NCBI GenBank assembly: GCA_947500645.1
Contig: CANMSD010000002.1
Span: 434,001-498,000 of the forward strand
Reading direction: 5' to 3'
Length of the DNA: 64,000 nt
DNA from: an uncultured Erythrobacter sp.
GTDB taxonomy: Bacteria > Pseudomonadota > Alphaproteobacteria > Sphingomonadales > Sphingomonadaceae
Position numbers and translations under genes: made by a program. Positions 1-10,175 of this stretch are shown one piece after another. Position 1 is the stretch's first letter, and every line of letters starts with the position of its first letter. A model generated the notes under the pieces. It saw only the letters and a list, made by a program, of their open reading frames with translations. It did not search any database and was not told the origin of the DNA.

Positions 1-1795
1 GAAGGTCGCTGATGTCGTTGTAGAAGCCAGCGGCGTTGAACGTGAACCCATTGCCCTGAGCTTTGACGCCGATCTCATAGTTCCACAGAGTTTCGTCGTC
101 ATAGTCCTGGAAACCGCCGAACAGCGCGAGATCGTCTGCGTTGCAGAGCGGCACGTTGAGCGGATCGTTGACGCCGCCGAGGCGGAAGCCCTGCGAAGCC
201 TGTGCGTTGATGGTCAGGTCCGGGCTCAGCTCATAACTGAGTAGGAAGCGAGGCGTGAAACCATCCGACGCTGTCTCATCCACGAGACCCGCATCGCCAT
301 TGGCAAACAGGCCGCCGGTCGTGATCGTGCGGGTTTCCTCAAAGTCGTAATACCGGCCACCTGCGGTGAATGTCAGCGCGTCGGTGATCTCCCAACTAGC
401 CTCACCGAAAATCGCAAGCTGCTCGATATCATACGGCAGATCGGAATTGAACGGAGAGTCGAGGTTGTCGAAACCGTTGGCAACCGCAGCCGATGTTCCC
501 GCGCCAAGAGTTGCGTCGGTGAAAGCGGCATAGCCCGGTGTGGGCAGGCGCTGGCGATAGAAGCGATCGGTTTCCGAATAGAAACCACCGATAACCCATT
601 GGATCGGGCCATCGTAATCGGAGGCAAACCGGATCTCTTGCGTCAGGGTCTCGAGATCGGTGGTATCGCGCAAGTTCGAAGGCAGCAGCACCGCTTCGTC
701 AGGAAAACCAAGATCGACCGAAACCGAGCCCGACAAGGCGCTTGCATCACGGCTGACCAGAATATCGCGGTTCGAATAGGAGCTGACCGAGGTCATCACC
801 ACTGGCCCCAAGTCGGCCTCCACGACGAGGTCGACAATCAGCGTCTCGTCCTCAAATGCTTCGCGTAGCAGCAGGAATTGCTCGCGCTCACCCAGTTGGA
901 CCGCAGGCCGAGTGGTGGTGAACGGATTTGCGAACAGGCTGAAAATCTCCTGCCGGTTAAAGCCGTCAGCCTTGACCTTCTGGTAAACAACCCGCGGAGT
1001 AATGCTGAAGCCCTCGCCCGTATCGAGCGTGAAGGCGAGACGGCCACCATAGCGCTCACCGCCATTGATATCCTCGCCGCCGGCCGGGCCGATAGCATCG
1101 ATAAAGCCGCCGTATTGCGTATAATAGCCGACCGCGCGAACTGCAGCGACATCGCCAAGCGGCAGGTTGACCGCGCCCTTCAGATGCCAACCCAAATCGT
1201 CCCCATCGACCAGGTTCACATTACCTTCGACCAGACCTTCAACCACACCTGGCTCGGGCTGATTGGTGATGTAGCGGATTGTACCGCCGACCGATCCCGA
1301 ACCGAACAGCGTGCCCTGCGGGCCGCGCAGGGTCTCGACACGGTTGAGGTCGAACAGGTCAAGGTCGGGCGTGAACAGCGAGAGCGAGATCACCGACTCG
1401 TCGAGATATACGCCAACCTGCTCCTTCACGCCCGGTTGGTCGCGAACCACCTGACCGGCGGACACACCGCGCACCGAGACCTGGCTTTGGCCCGGCCCGA
1501 GGTTCTGCACGGAGAGGCCTGCAACATTGCGCGAAAGATCTTCAAGCGTCACCGCACCGGAACGCTGAATGTCTTCCTGTGTCTGCGCGTTAATCGAGAA
1601 GGGAACGTCCTGAATCGTCGTGTCACGCTTGGTTGCGCTCACAACGATAACATTGCCGGTCGCAGGAGCGTCTGCGGTTTCATCCTCATCCGAATCTTGC
1701 GCCACTGCGGGGGTCGCGCTTAGCGAAAGGGCGCAGCTCGCCAGAAGAACACTGCGAAAAGGGGTAGCCGAAAGAAGCTTGGGGGAACGCATCAT
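1..1795 (-). CDS. TonB-dependent receptor, N-terminal ~598 residues (cut by window edge)
   Basis: The minus frame is open from the window edge to an ATG-ATG pair at 1795/1792, just after an AGGAGAG ribosome site. The protein starts with a signal peptide ending near AVAQD. A plug domain follows, with VPFSINAQ, a GLSVQNLGPGQSQVSVRGV stretch and the typical RVETLRGPQGTLFG segment, and then beta-strand-rich barrel sequence (GGFYSETDRFY, FGEASWEIT). Such receptors take up siderophores, vitamins or glycans across the outer membrane using TonB energy; a tonB/exb set lies at 29.9-33.3 kb. The substrate cannot be told from sequence. The C-terminal barrel and the usual terminal aromatic residue lie outside the window. 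Confidence 0.93.
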   Translation of the reverse strand, partial: MMRSPKLLSATPFRSVLLASCALSLSATPAVAQDSDEDETADAPATGNVIVVSATKRDTTIQDVPFSINAQTQEDIQRSGAVTLEDLSRNVAGLSVQNLGPGQSQVSVRGVSAGQVVRDQPGVKEQVGVYLDESVISLSLFTPDLDLFDLNRVETLRGPQGTLFGSGSVGGTIRYITNQPEPGVVEGLVEGNVNLVDGDDLGWHLKGAVNLPLGDVAAVRAVGYYTQYGGFIDAIGPAGGEDINGGERYGGRLAFTLDTGEGFSITPRVVYQKVKADGFNRQEIFSLFANPFTTTRPAVQLGEREQFLLLREAFEDETLIVDLVVEADLGPVVMTSVSSYSNRDILVSRDASALSGSVSVDLGFPDEAVLLPSNLRDTTDLETLTQEIRFASDYDGPIQWVIGGFYSETDRFYRQRLPTPGYAAFTDATLGAGTSAAVANGFDNLDSPFNSDLPYDIEQLAIFGEASWEITDALTFTAGGRYYDFEETRTITTGGLFANGDAGLVDETASDGFTPRFLLSYELSPDLTINAQASQGFRLGGVNDPLNVPLCNADDLALFGGFQDYDDETLWNYEIGVKAQGNGFTFNAAGFYNDISDL

Positions 1796-2111
1796 CTCTC
1801 TCCTATTTGTTGGGCTTTTACCCATGACGGAGCGAATCAACGCCTCGATTGTACCAATTGCAAGCCGATGTCGTTTTTCGGCCAGAAGAAACACAGCGAC
1901 TGTAACACACTGGCCACACGCAAGAATCGCGAAAAAAAGGGGCCGGAGCGCTTGTCGCGGTCCGGCCCATCACAAGTTGAATGTTCGCAGGAGGAACATT
2001 GGTTAGCGGGGGGAGGGAGAGGAGAGAGTTCCCCCCGCTAATCTGATGAATTTGTCTGGTCGCATCGCGGAAGGCGAAAACCGGTTTCCACTTTTCGCGC
2101 GATGCTCCCGA
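1796..2111. other. Gene-free interval between amtB and the TonB receptor
   Basis: This 316-base stretch holds three successive inverted repeats downstream of amtB: a 12-bp perfect stem at 2003-2014/2030-2041, a 6-bp stem at 1981-1986/1994-1999, and the terminator at 1931-1968. The remainder (1796-1930) should carry the receptor promoter; no clear operator was recognised. No coding sequence was found. Confidence 0.6.
1931..1968 (-). terminator. Rho-independent terminator downstream of amtB
   Basis: An 8-bp perfect GC stem (1940-1947 with 1961-1968) is followed on the minus strand by seven T residues (A run at 1932-1938). It lies about 145 bases after the amtB stop and before the TonB receptor start, so it should separate the two transcripts. 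Confidence 0.7.
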
Positions 2112-3452
2112 CTAGTTGTAGGCGCGCTCTCCATGTTCGGAGATGTCGAGCCCGTCGACTTCAGTTTCCTCATCGACCCGCAGACCGATGATTGCTTTGA
2201 CAACCATGGCGGCGATGAAGGTGCCGATCCCGGCCCAAGCAATGGTGATAAGAACGCCTTCGGTCTGGATCCAAAGTTGAGCGCCAAGCGATGCAGCGTC
2301 TTCGCCAGCAGGGCCGCCAAGCGAGGCCTGATAGACAATCGCCGTGCCAATAGCGCCGACAACGCCGCCAACACCGTGAATGCCGAATGCATCGAGCGAA
2401 TCGTCGTAGCCGAATTTGGCCTTCACCTTCGCGACGAAGAAGTAGCAGACTGCCGAGGAGGCAATGCCGAGCAGGATTGCGCCGAACGGACCGCTATTGC
2501 CTGCCGCCGGTGTGACCGCGACTAGACCTGCGATCACGCCTGAGCAGAAGCCAAGCGCAGAACCCTTGTGGCCAGCCAGACGCTCAATCACCATCCAGGT
2601 CAGCGCACCTGCGGCAGTCGCCACGAAGGTGTTGATCATGGCGAGGCCTGCGAAGCCATCCGCTTCGAGCGCTGAGCCAGCGTTAAATCCGAACCAACCG
2701 ACCCACAGCAGGCCTGTGCCGACCATGGTCATGGTGAGGCTGTGCGGAGGCATTGGCTCATTCGGATAGCCGCGTCGCTTACCCAGCAGATAGGCAAGCA
2801 CCAGGCCCGAAACACCGGCGTTGATATGCACCACTGTGCCGCCCGCGAAATCGAGAGCGCCGGCCGCAAATAGCAACCCGTCACCGGCCCAAACCATGTG
2901 AGCGATCGGGAAATAGACAATCGTCAGCCAAATCGGCACGAACAGCATAACCGCGTTGAACTTCATCCGCTCAGCGGTTGCCCCAAGAATGAGTGCCGCG
3001 GTGATCGCGGCAAAGGTCATCTGGAAGCTGACGAACACATATTCGCTGATCACTTCATCGGTGAATGTTGCCGCCGTTGTCTCCGCGCTCATTCCAGCGA
3101 GGAAGTAACTTCCGCCGCTGATAAACTGACCTAAGAATCCTTCGATCGGCGTCGACCCGAAGGCCAATGAGAAGCCCCACATCACCCAGACGAGCATCGC
3201 CAGAGCAGCAGTCGCGCCGATCTGGGTCATGGTTGAGAGCATGTTTTTTGATCGTGTCAGACCGCCGTAAAACAACGCAAGACCTGGCAAGATCATCAGC
3301 AGGACGAGAACGGTCGCGGTCATCATCCAGGCATTGTTGCCCGGATTGGGGACTGCCGCCGCCGCTTCAGCTGCTGGCGCGGCAAGCGCGGGCTGCGCCA
3401 AAGCAAACCCGCCAGCTGCAACAGCAGCAAATTTCATAAGAGTTGTTTTCAT
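2112..3452 (-). CDS. amtB: Ammonium transporter AmtB
   Basis: A 446-residue Amt/Rh-type channel that moves ammonium/ammonia across the inner membrane. It has a signal-like N-terminus (to about residue 24), an Ala-rich linker, and about 11 predicted membrane segments starting with AWMMTATVLVLLMILPGLAL. The Amt signatures are visible: FYGGLTRSKN, the first pore histidine in VHINAGVSG and the second in DAFGIHGVGG. The C-terminal cytoplasmic tail ends with a GLDISEHGERAY-type segment, the region that contacts GlnK in this family. It sits 15 bases after glnK in one transcript, so expression is expected to follow the sigma-54-type promoter upstream of glnK. Confidence 0.97.
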   Translation of the reverse strand: MKTTLMKFAAVAAGGFALAQPALAAPAAEAAAAVPNPGNNAWMMTATVLVLLMILPGLALFYGGLTRSKNMLSTMTQIGATAALAMLVWVMWGFSLAFGSTPIEGFLGQFISGGSYFLAGMSAETTAATFTDEVISEYVFVSFQMTFAAITAALILGATAERMKFNAVMLFVPIWLTIVYFPIAHMVWAGDGLLFAAGALDFAGGTVVHINAGVSGLVLAYLLGKRRGYPNEPMPPHSLTMTMVGTGLLWVGWFGFNAGSALEADGFAGLAMINTFVATAAGALTWMVIERLAGHKGSALGFCSGVIAGLVAVTPAAGNSGPFGAILLGIASSAVCYFFVAKVKAKFGYDDSLDAFGIHGVGGVVGAIGTAIVYQASLGGPAGEDAASLGAQLWIQTEGVLITIAWAGIGTFIAAMVVKAIIGLRVDEETEVDGLDISEHGERAYN

Positions 3453-3467
3453 TGTCCTTGTCCCCCG

Positions 3468-3917
<450 letters not shown>

Positions 3918-3919
3918 CT

Positions 3920-3933
3920 AGGCGGATCCGCCT
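3920..3933. other. 14-bp perfect palindrome upstream of glnK
   Basis: AGGCGGATCCGCCT is fully self-complementary with no loop. It lies about 52 bases upstream of the sigma-54-type core and 46 bases after the end of the nuclease gene. It could be an activator site or part of a terminator; the evidence does not decide. Confidence 0.3.
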
Positions 3934-3978
3934 GCCTAATTTTTAACCTGATGGTCAATTTCTAGGCAATCGGATCGC

Positions 3979-4677
3979 TTAAAGGCTCAACTTCAGACGT
4001 GCCCAAACTGGCAAATGGTCCGACGCTTTAGCCGCAAGTGCGCTGTGATGAACGCCCGCATCGACAATTTCCCAGCCCGGCGAGAGTGCGATCCGATCCA
4101 GCCGGGCAAGAGGCGATCGTGACGGGAATGATGGGCCTGGCGCACAAATCGTCCAGCCGCGCGCAAATTCGCGCATGGCACCTGTAGCAAGTCCCCAATG
4201 GTTGAAATCGCCCATGACTATGCGAGGACAGTCTGGATTGGCGCGGTCGAGCGAGCGCTGGATCGCGCGCACCTGGTCCGATCGGCGGAGCCCGGAGATG
4301 TCCAGATGAGTGCCCGCCACCTGAAAACGTGCGCCATTATTGCTCAGCTCCGCAAAGACCGCGCCGCGCGGCTCCAGCATCGGCAGATCGAGCGCGCCAA
4401 CGGCTGTAAACTGCATGCCCCGGCGCAGCAGCAGAGCGTTGCCATGCCATCCGATGCTGCGCCTGCGCTTCGCGACGGGCAGTGCGTGCCAAGGACTGTC
4501 ATCGAGGATGGCGCGCGGGATGACGCTAACCCGTTGGCCAAAGCGCCGATCTGCTTCCTGAAGAGCGATCACATCCGCGTCGATTTCGCGCAGCACCGAT
4601 ACGATGCGCCCCGGATCGCGCACCCGATCCAACCCCACGCCCTTGTGGATGTTGTAGGTTGCGAAGGTCAGCTCCAT
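3979..4677 (-). CDS. Endonuclease/exonuclease/phosphatase (EEP) family protein
   Basis: A 232-residue EEP-fold metal-dependent hydrolase. Motifs: TFATYNIHKG at the N-terminus (Asn metal/substrate site), VIALQEADRR (catalytic Glu), GDFNHWG (Asp/Asn) and ASDHLPVWA (Asp-His pair). The compact form without a signal peptide resembles small cytoplasmic EEP proteins acting on nucleic acid or phospholipid; the substrate is not predictable. A GTG at 4698 in the same frame overlaps the stop of the upstream gene, but ATG 4677 puts the conserved motif directly at the N-terminus and is preferred. It is probably cotranscribed with the PNPOx-like gene. Confidence 0.88.
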   Translation of the reverse strand: MELTFATYNIHKGVGLDRVRDPGRIVSVLREIDADVIALQEADRRFGQRVSVIPRAILDDSPWHALPVAKRRRSIGWHGNALLLRRGMQFTAVGALDLPMLEPRGAVFAELSNNGARFQVAGTHLDISGLRRSDQVRAIQRSLDRANPDCPRIVMGDFNHWGLATGAMREFARGWTICAPGPSFPSRSPLARLDRIALSPGWEIVDAGVHHSALAAKASDHLPVWARLKLSL

Positions 4678-4694
4678 GCTTGACCTGTTACCCC

Positions 4695-5252
4695 TCACTC
4701 ACCTGCAATGTAACGATCGGTCGGCCGGGTGGGTAGGCCATCGATACTGCTGATGCGCGTTGCCATCTTGACTTCCCACTCAGCCGGGTCCGATTGACGG
4801 TGCGCTTTCTTGAGCGTCTCGCGCTCCGCCTCGAGCGTCATCAGCGGCACGCCCCAGCCGCAACTGGTCTGCACGCTTTCGACGTCGATCACGAAGATCT
4901 GCCGCGTTCCGGGCAGCAGAGTGAATTGCTCGGCGAGCTTCTCCCATCCCTCATCCTGAGGCAGGATTGGAACCCCTCGACCATAGATGCGCAGGATATT
5001 GGCGGGCTGCTGAAAATTGCAAAACATCACCGTGATCCGCCCGTCAGCACCAAGGTGAGCGTGCGTCTCGTTGCCCGAGCCGCCAAGGTCGAGATAGGCC
5101 ACACGCTTGGGGTTCAGAATGCGAAACGCGTCATAGCCCTTGGGACTGAGATTGATCCGCCCAATCGGCGCGGAGGTTGCTACAAAGAACACCGGCTGCG
5201 CTTCGATCATCGCGATATGCTTTTCGTTCAGCGCATCAAAGAATTCAGCCAT
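4695..5252 (-). CDS. Pyridoxamine 5'-phosphate oxidase family (flavin/F420-type split barrel) protein
   Basis: A 185-residue protein of the PNPOx-like split-barrel fold. ATG 5252 follows GGAGA at a good distance; a TTG further upstream lacks this. Recognisable parts are FFVATSAPIGRINLSPKGYDAFRIL, VAYLDLGGSGNETHAHL and ITVMFCNFQQPANILRIYGRG, typical of the group annotated as pyridoxamine phosphate oxidase family; these usually bind FMN and are rarely true PNPOx. The C-terminal part contains CGWGVPLM, characteristic of one subfamily. Actual substrate unknown. Confidence 0.85.
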   Translation of the reverse strand: MAEFFDALNEKHIAMIEAQPVFFVATSAPIGRINLSPKGYDAFRILNPKRVAYLDLGGSGNETHAHLGADGRITVMFCNFQQPANILRIYGRGVPILPQDEGWEKLAEQFTLLPGTRQIFVIDVESVQTSCGWGVPLMTLEAERETLKKAHRQSDPAEWEVKMATRISSIDGLPTRPTDRYIAGE

Positions 5253-5270
5253 TGGTGTTCTCCGTTTCAA

Positions 5271-6152
5271 TCAGAGGAAGTCTCTCAGCACAGCCATGAA
5301 CTTGTCGAACTGGTCATGATGCAACCAATGCCCAGCCTTCTCGAACTCGATAACCTTGGCCGTGTTGAAATGTTTGAGCCTGCCGTCCTTCTCAGGATTG
5401 GAGGCCCAGCTATCCGCGCCGTAAAGTAGCAGGGTTGGACAGGTGATCGCGGCCCAAGTCTGCTCGATGAATTCATCCGCGACGTCTTCCACGCCCCAGA
5501 CATTGAGATGCGGATCGAACTTCCAGCTGTAGGTGCCATCCTCGTTTCGGTTGACGCCGTGGATGGTGAGATGCCGCGCCTGATCTTCGGTAAGGTACGA
5601 GTTTTCCTCGATCATCCGTGCAAAGGCGGCCTCGATACTCTCATATTTGCGCGGTGTGCGTCCGGCGGCCTTGCGCTTCTTCTCGATCCACTCAGCCATG
5701 CGCTCGGGATAGGGTGTTGCGCGCTGCTTGGCCTTCCATTCGGGGCTGGGGCCCAGACCTTCGATCGCGACCAGCTTGGTCACCATGTCCGGGAACATAC
5801 CGGAGTAACGCAGAGCGACATTGCCGCCCATTGAGTGACTAACAAGCGTGACCGGCCCGCGCCCGAGCTGATGGATCAGCTGCGCCAAATCATAGACCAT
5901 GTCGTTGGAATTGTAGTTCCCGTCCGACACCCAATCGCTGTCGCCATGTCCGCGGTGGTCCATCGCCACCACATGGTAGTCCGCGCAGAGTTGCTCGGCG
6001 GTCCAGTCCCAGCTGCGCGCGTGATCGCGCCCCCCGTGAACCAGCACCAGAGGCGGCTTGGCCCGGTCAGCTTCTGTTTGCGCCCAATCGAAATAATTGA
6101 GCTTGATACGCTGCGAGAAGAAGGTCTGCGATGTCGGGCCTGATACAGTCAT
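5271..6152 (-). CDS. Alpha/beta hydrolase
   Basis: A 293-residue alpha/beta-hydrolase-fold enzyme. ATG 6152 is preceded by GGGAG and is preferred to upstream in-frame starts. The oxyanion segment LVHGGRDHARSW, the nucleophile elbow SHSMGGNVAL (Ser) and the C-terminal AGHWLHHDQ (His) are visible, with an acid in the LLLYGADSWASNPE loop. A lid insertion rich in Lys/Arg/Glu (KKRKAAGRTPRKYE) lies mid-protein. Substrate cannot be inferred; no signal peptide, so cytoplasmic. Confidence 0.88.
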   Translation of the reverse strand: MTVSGPTSQTFFSQRIKLNYFDWAQTEADRAKPPLVLVHGGRDHARSWDWTAEQLCADYHVVAMDHRGHGDSDWVSDGNYNSNDMVYDLAQLIHQLGRGPVTLVSHSMGGNVALRYSGMFPDMVTKLVAIEGLGPSPEWKAKQRATPYPERMAEWIEKKRKAAGRTPRKYESIEAAFARMIEENSYLTEDQARHLTIHGVNRNEDGTYSWKFDPHLNVWGVEDVADEFIEQTWAAITCPTLLLYGADSWASNPEKDGRLKHFNTAKVIEFEKAGHWLHHDQFDKFMAVLRDFL

Positions 6153-6203
6153 GACCACTCCCATGCCGCGAACATTGCTGCGCCGCAACACTCGCGTTTG
6201 CGC

Positions 6204-7748
6204 TTAGCGTTCTTTGGTGGCTGAGAAGGTCAGCTCCGGGTTCTTCTCTTCCTGGTAATTCACGTCCCACGGGCTTTTGGCCATGAAGACGAGATCGCCG
6301 TCACGGTCCTTGGCGAGATTCGCACGGTTGAAATTCTCGAAATCGGCCAGTGCTTGCCCTTCGCCCTTGATCCACCGAGCGGTCGCAAACGGCGCCGCTT
6401 CCAGACCGGCCTCGACCTTATATTCCGCCGAGAGACGCGAGATCAGCACCTCAAGTTGCAGCTGTCCGACCACGCCGACGATGTGCTGAGCGCCAAGCTC
6501 CGGGTAGAAGACCTGGATCACACCTTCTTCGGACAGATCATCGAGCGCCTTGCGCAATTGCTTCGTCTTGGTCGGGTCTTTCAGCTGCACGCGGCGCAGG
6601 ATCTCGGGCGCGAAGTTGGGTAGGCCAGTGAAACGCACCTTGTCCTTCTCGGACAGAGTGTCGCCCACCCGCAAGGTGCCGTGATTGGGAATGCCGATAA
6701 TGTCGCCAGCCTCGGCTGTGTCTGCAATCTCGCGGTCCTGCGCGAAGAACAGGATCGGCGAGTGGATAGCGATGGGCTTTCCAAGGCCCGACGGGGTCAG
6801 CTTCATTCCGCGTTTGAACGTGCCGGACACCTGCCGCATGAACGCGATCCGGTCGCGGTGGTTCGGGTCCATATTGGCCTGAACCTTGAAGATAAAGCCG
6901 GTGACCTCATCATGGCTCGGCGCGATTTGCTCTTCGCCAGCAGGCTGCGGGCGCGGCGGCGGCGCGTGCTTGGCAATCGCATCGATCAGCTCGGTCACAC
7001 CGAAGTTCTTGAGCGCCGATCCGAAATAGACCGGAGTCAGATCGCCATTGCGATAGGCCTCAAGGTCAAACTCGGGATAGCCGATCTGCGCCAACTCGAT
7101 TTCTTCGGTCCATTCTTCCGGGATCGCAGGATCGGCATCGCGCTTGCCTAGAAATTCCTTCGACGGTCCTTCGGGGCGGCTCGCCTCGCCACTCGCAAAA
7201 TCGAGGATACCTTCGAACTGGCCGCCCATTCCGATCGGCCAGCCTTGCGGCGAGACATCCAGCGCGAGCATCTCCGCCACTTCGTCGAGCAGCTCGAAAC
7301 CCGGGCGGCCTTCGCGGTCGACCTTGTTGATGAAGGTGATGATCGGGACGCTGCGGAGGCGACACACCTCGAACAACTTGCGCGTTTGCGGCTCGATACC
7401 TTTGGCCGCATCGATCACCATCACGGCGGAATCGACCGCTGTCAGCGTACGGTAAGTGTCCTCCGAGAAGTCCTCGTGCCCCGGCGTATCGAGAAGGTTG
7501 AAGGTGATCGTCTCACCGTCGTACTCCTTCTCGAACGTCATGACCGAAGACGTCACCGAGATGCCGCGCTGCTGCTCGATCTTCATCCAGTCCGAGCGGG
7601 CACGCCGGGCCTGCCCGCGCGCCTTGACTTCGCCCGCAAGGTGGATCGCACCGCCTTGCAGCAGCAGCTTTTCTGTCAGCGTGGTCTTACCAGCATCCGG
7701 GTGAGAGATAATCGCGAAAGTGCGTCTGGAGTTTCCGGGATTGGACAT
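6204..7748 (-). CDS. prfC: Peptide chain release factor 3
   Basis: A 514-residue translational GTPase that recycles RF1/RF2 from the ribosome after termination. The G domain shows SHPDAGKTTLTEKL (G1), RGISVTSSVM (G2), DTPGHEDFSEDTYR (G3) and INKVDREGR (G4). The phrase GEVKARGQARRARSDWMKIEQQRG near residues 38-60 separates RF3 from EF-G. Domain II and the RF3-specific C-terminal domain follow, at normal length. It lies downstream of pheST on the same strand, 21 bases after the pheT stop. Confidence 0.97.
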   Translation of the reverse strand: MSNPGNSRRTFAIISHPDAGKTTLTEKLLLQGGAIHLAGEVKARGQARRARSDWMKIEQQRGISVTSSVMTFEKEYDGETITFNLLDTPGHEDFSEDTYRTLTAVDSAVMVIDAAKGIEPQTRKLFEVCRLRSVPIITFINKVDREGRPGFELLDEVAEMLALDVSPQGWPIGMGGQFEGILDFASGEASRPEGPSKEFLGKRDADPAIPEEWTEEIELAQIGYPEFDLEAYRNGDLTPVYFGSALKNFGVTELIDAIAKHAPPPRPQPAGEEQIAPSHDEVTGFIFKVQANMDPNHRDRIAFMRQVSGTFKRGMKLTPSGLGKPIAIHSPILFFAQDREIADTAEAGDIIGIPNHGTLRVGDTLSEKDKVRFTGLPNFAPEILRRVQLKDPTKTKQLRKALDDLSEEGVIQVFYPELGAQHIVGVVGQLQLEVLISRLSAEYKVEAGLEAAPFATARWIKGEGQALADFENFNRANLAKDRDGDLVFMAKSPWDVNYQEEKNPELTFSATKER

Positions 7749-7769
7749 GAGGTTTCAGGCCGTGCAGGC

Positions 7770-10175
7770 TTAGCCGCGCAGCTCCGCCCCCTTCTTGGCC
7801 GCAGCCGCGATCACTGCATCCGAAATCGCTTTCAACTCGGCATCCTTGAAGCTCTTCTCCTGCGGTTGCAGCGTGACCTCCAAGGCGATCGACTTCTGTC
7901 CTTCCGGCACATTGCCACCGGTGAACAGATCGAACACGCGCGCGCCGACGATACTGACCTTGTCCGCACCCTGCACCGCACGCAGCAAGTCCGCTGCTGG
8001 CAAGTCTTCAGGCACAAGGAAGGCAAAGTCGCGTGTCACGGCCTGTAAGGCAGGCGGCGCGTAGGAAGCGCGAGCGAAACCAGCGGCGCCCTTCTTCTTT
8101 GGCAGCGCATCGAGGAACAGCTCGACCGCTGCGACCGGGCCATCAACGCCGAATGTCTTGAGCGTTGTCGGATGAACCATGCCAAAGCGCGCGAGCACAT
8201 TCTTGGGGCCCAGCCGCAAGGTCGCAGATTGACCTGGATGGAACTGTGCGCCTGCCTCTCCCATGACCATCAAATTGTCTGTCGGAGCGCCCGCCGCCTC
8301 GAGCAGATACAGAGCCGCAGCCTTCGCATCGAACGCGTCAAAGCCCTGCGCCTTGCCAGCTGCCCAGCCGCGCCGCGTCTTGTCGCCAGCCAGTACAATG
8401 CCGAGAGTTGGACGCTCATCGCTCATGCCATCGGACCCGTGGAAATAGCGCCGCCCCAGCTCGAACAGGCGGGTTGAATCCGCACCGTGATCGGCGTTGC
8501 GAGCCGCCGCCATCAGCAGGCCGGGGATCAGCGAAGGCCGCATTGCCTTCATGTCTTCGCTAATCGGATTGTCGAGCATCCATAGCTCTTGCCCTTCAGG
8601 CGCAAAATGCTTCGCCTCACCTGTTGGCAGGAACGACCAGGTCACCGCTTCATCGAAGCCGCTTGCCGCTGCCGCTCGGCGCAATTTGCGCTCCAGCACT
8701 TGTTCAGCCGAAGCGGTCGGACGCGCGACGCCATCCACGCGCGGCAGGGCCACGCTTTCGACCTTGTCGAGGCCGTGAATGCGCACGATCTCTTCGACCA
8801 GATCGGCTGCACCTTCGATATCATGGCGACGCAGCGGGCAAGTGACTTCCCCGTTCTTTGGCCAATCACCATCAACCGTGAAGTCTAGGCTCTCAAGAAT
8901 ACGCTTCTGCTCATCGTCAGGCACATCGACACCGCCTAAATGCGCGGTCAGCGCTGTATCGAAAGACACAACCTTGGGCTCGCTTGGCGGCGAACCGGCA
9001 TACACTGCTTCGCTGACCGTGCCGCCGCCCAATTCGGCGATCATCCCGGCCAGCAGATCAAGGCCATCGGAAAGAAACGCCGGATCGACGCCGCGCTCAA
9101 AGCGCGTGCGCGCATCTGACGCGAGGCCAAGCTTGCGTCCTGTCACGCCGATCCGCGCGGGATTGAAATAGGCAATCTCCAGCAGGACGTCGGTTGTGTC
9201 ATCAGAGCAGCCCGAATGCTCGCCACCCATAATCCCGGCGATGTCGTGAACGCCCGCGTCATCCGCGATCACAGTCATGCTGTCATCGAGCGTGTAGGTC
9301 TTCTCGTTGAGTGCGAGAACCTGCTCTCCATTCTTGGCCCGCCGCGCAACGACCGCACCGCTCAATTTCGCGAGATCGTAGGCGTGCGCAGGACGACCAA
9401 AGGCCAGCATAAGATAATTGGTCAGGTCCACCAGCAGCGAAATCGGACGCTGGCCTGCGCTCTTGATGCGCTGCTGCAGCCAGTCGGGGGACGGGCCATT
9501 CTTCACGCCCGTGACCACGCGTCCGTAGAAAGCGGGGCACCCTTCAGGGTCGTCGGTACGGATTTCTACCGGGCATGCTCCCCTGGTCTCGAAATTCGGA
9601 AACGCAATCGGCTTCAGCGTGCCAAGGCCTGCAGCTGCCAGATCGCGCGCAATTCCGTAAACGCCCATACAATCCGGACGGTTCGGCGTGATTGCAACAT
9701 CAATGATGGGTGAAGAACCCTGATAATCGGCGAAGGCGTGACCCACGTTGGCATCCTCTGGCAGTTCGATGATGCCGTCATGCTCATCGCCCAGCTCCAA
9801 CTCACGCACCGAGCACATCATGCCGTTGCTCTCGACGCCCCGGATCGCACTCTTGCGCAATTGCATTCCATTGGCTGGCACGACCGCTCCGGGCAGACCA
9901 AGCACGCCCTTCATGCCAGCGCGCGCATTGGGCGCACCGCAAACGACCTGCAGGGGATCGCCTTCACCCGTATCGACCGTCAGCACTTGCAGCTTGTCGG
10001 CATCGGGATGCTTCTCGGCAGTCAGAACCTTGGCCACCTTGAACCCGGCAAGGCGCTCGGCTGGATCTTCGACGCCTTCAACTTCCAGGCCGATCGCGTT
10101 CAATGTATCCGTGATTTCCTGCAACGACGCATCGGTTTCGAGATGGTCTTTCAGCCATGTGATGGAGAACTTCAT
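7770..10175 (-). CDS. pheT: Phenylalanine--tRNA ligase beta subunit
   Basis: An 801-residue bacterial-type PheT that forms a heterotetramer with PheS to charge tRNA-Phe. It starts with [15 protein letters not shown] and carries, in order, a tRNA-binding (EMAP-like) domain (about 40-150), the B3/B4 editing domain, the B5 domain ([23 protein letters not shown]), the synthetase-like core and a C-terminal anticodon-binding FDX-ACB domain ([20 protein letters not shown]). Its ATG overlaps the pheS stop (ATGA), indicating translational coupling. Confidence 0.98.
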   Translation of the reverse strand: MKFSITWLKDHLETDASLQEITDTLNAIGLEVEGVEDPAERLAGFKVAKVLTAEKHPDADKLQVLTVDTGEGDPLQVVCGAPNARAGMKGVLGLPGAVVPANGMQLRKSAIRGVESNGMMCSVRELELGDEHDGIIELPEDANVGHAFADYQGSSPIIDVAITPNRPDCMGVYGIARDLAAAGLGTLKPIAFPNFETRGACPVEIRTDDPEGCPAFYGRVVTGVKNGPSPDWLQQRIKSAGQRPISLLVDLTNYLMLAFGRPAHAYDLAKLSGAVVARRAKNGEQVLALNEKTYTLDDSMTVIADDAGVHDIAGIMGGEHSGCSDDTTDVLLEIAYFNPARIGVTGRKLGLASDARTRFERGVDPAFLSDGLDLLAGMIAELGGGTVSEAVYAGSPPSEPKVVSFDTALTAHLGGVDVPDDEQKRILESLDFTVDGDWPKNGEVTCPLRRHDIEGAADLVEEIVRIHGLDKVESVALPRVDGVARPTASAEQVLERKLRRAAAASGFDEAVTWSFLPTGEAKHFAPEGQELWMLDNPISEDMKAMRPSLIPGLLMAAARNADHGADSTRLFELGRRYFHGSDGMSDERPTLGIVLAGDKTRRGWAAGKAQGFDAFDAKAAALYLLEAAGAPTDNLMVMGEAGAQFHPGQSATLRLGPKNVLARFGMVHPTTLKTFGVDGPVAAVELFLDALPKKKGAAGFARASYAPPALQAVTRDFAFLVPEDLPAADLLRAVQGADKVSIVGARVFDLFTGGNVPEGQKSIALEVTLQPQEKSFKDAELKAISDAVIAAAAKKGAELRG

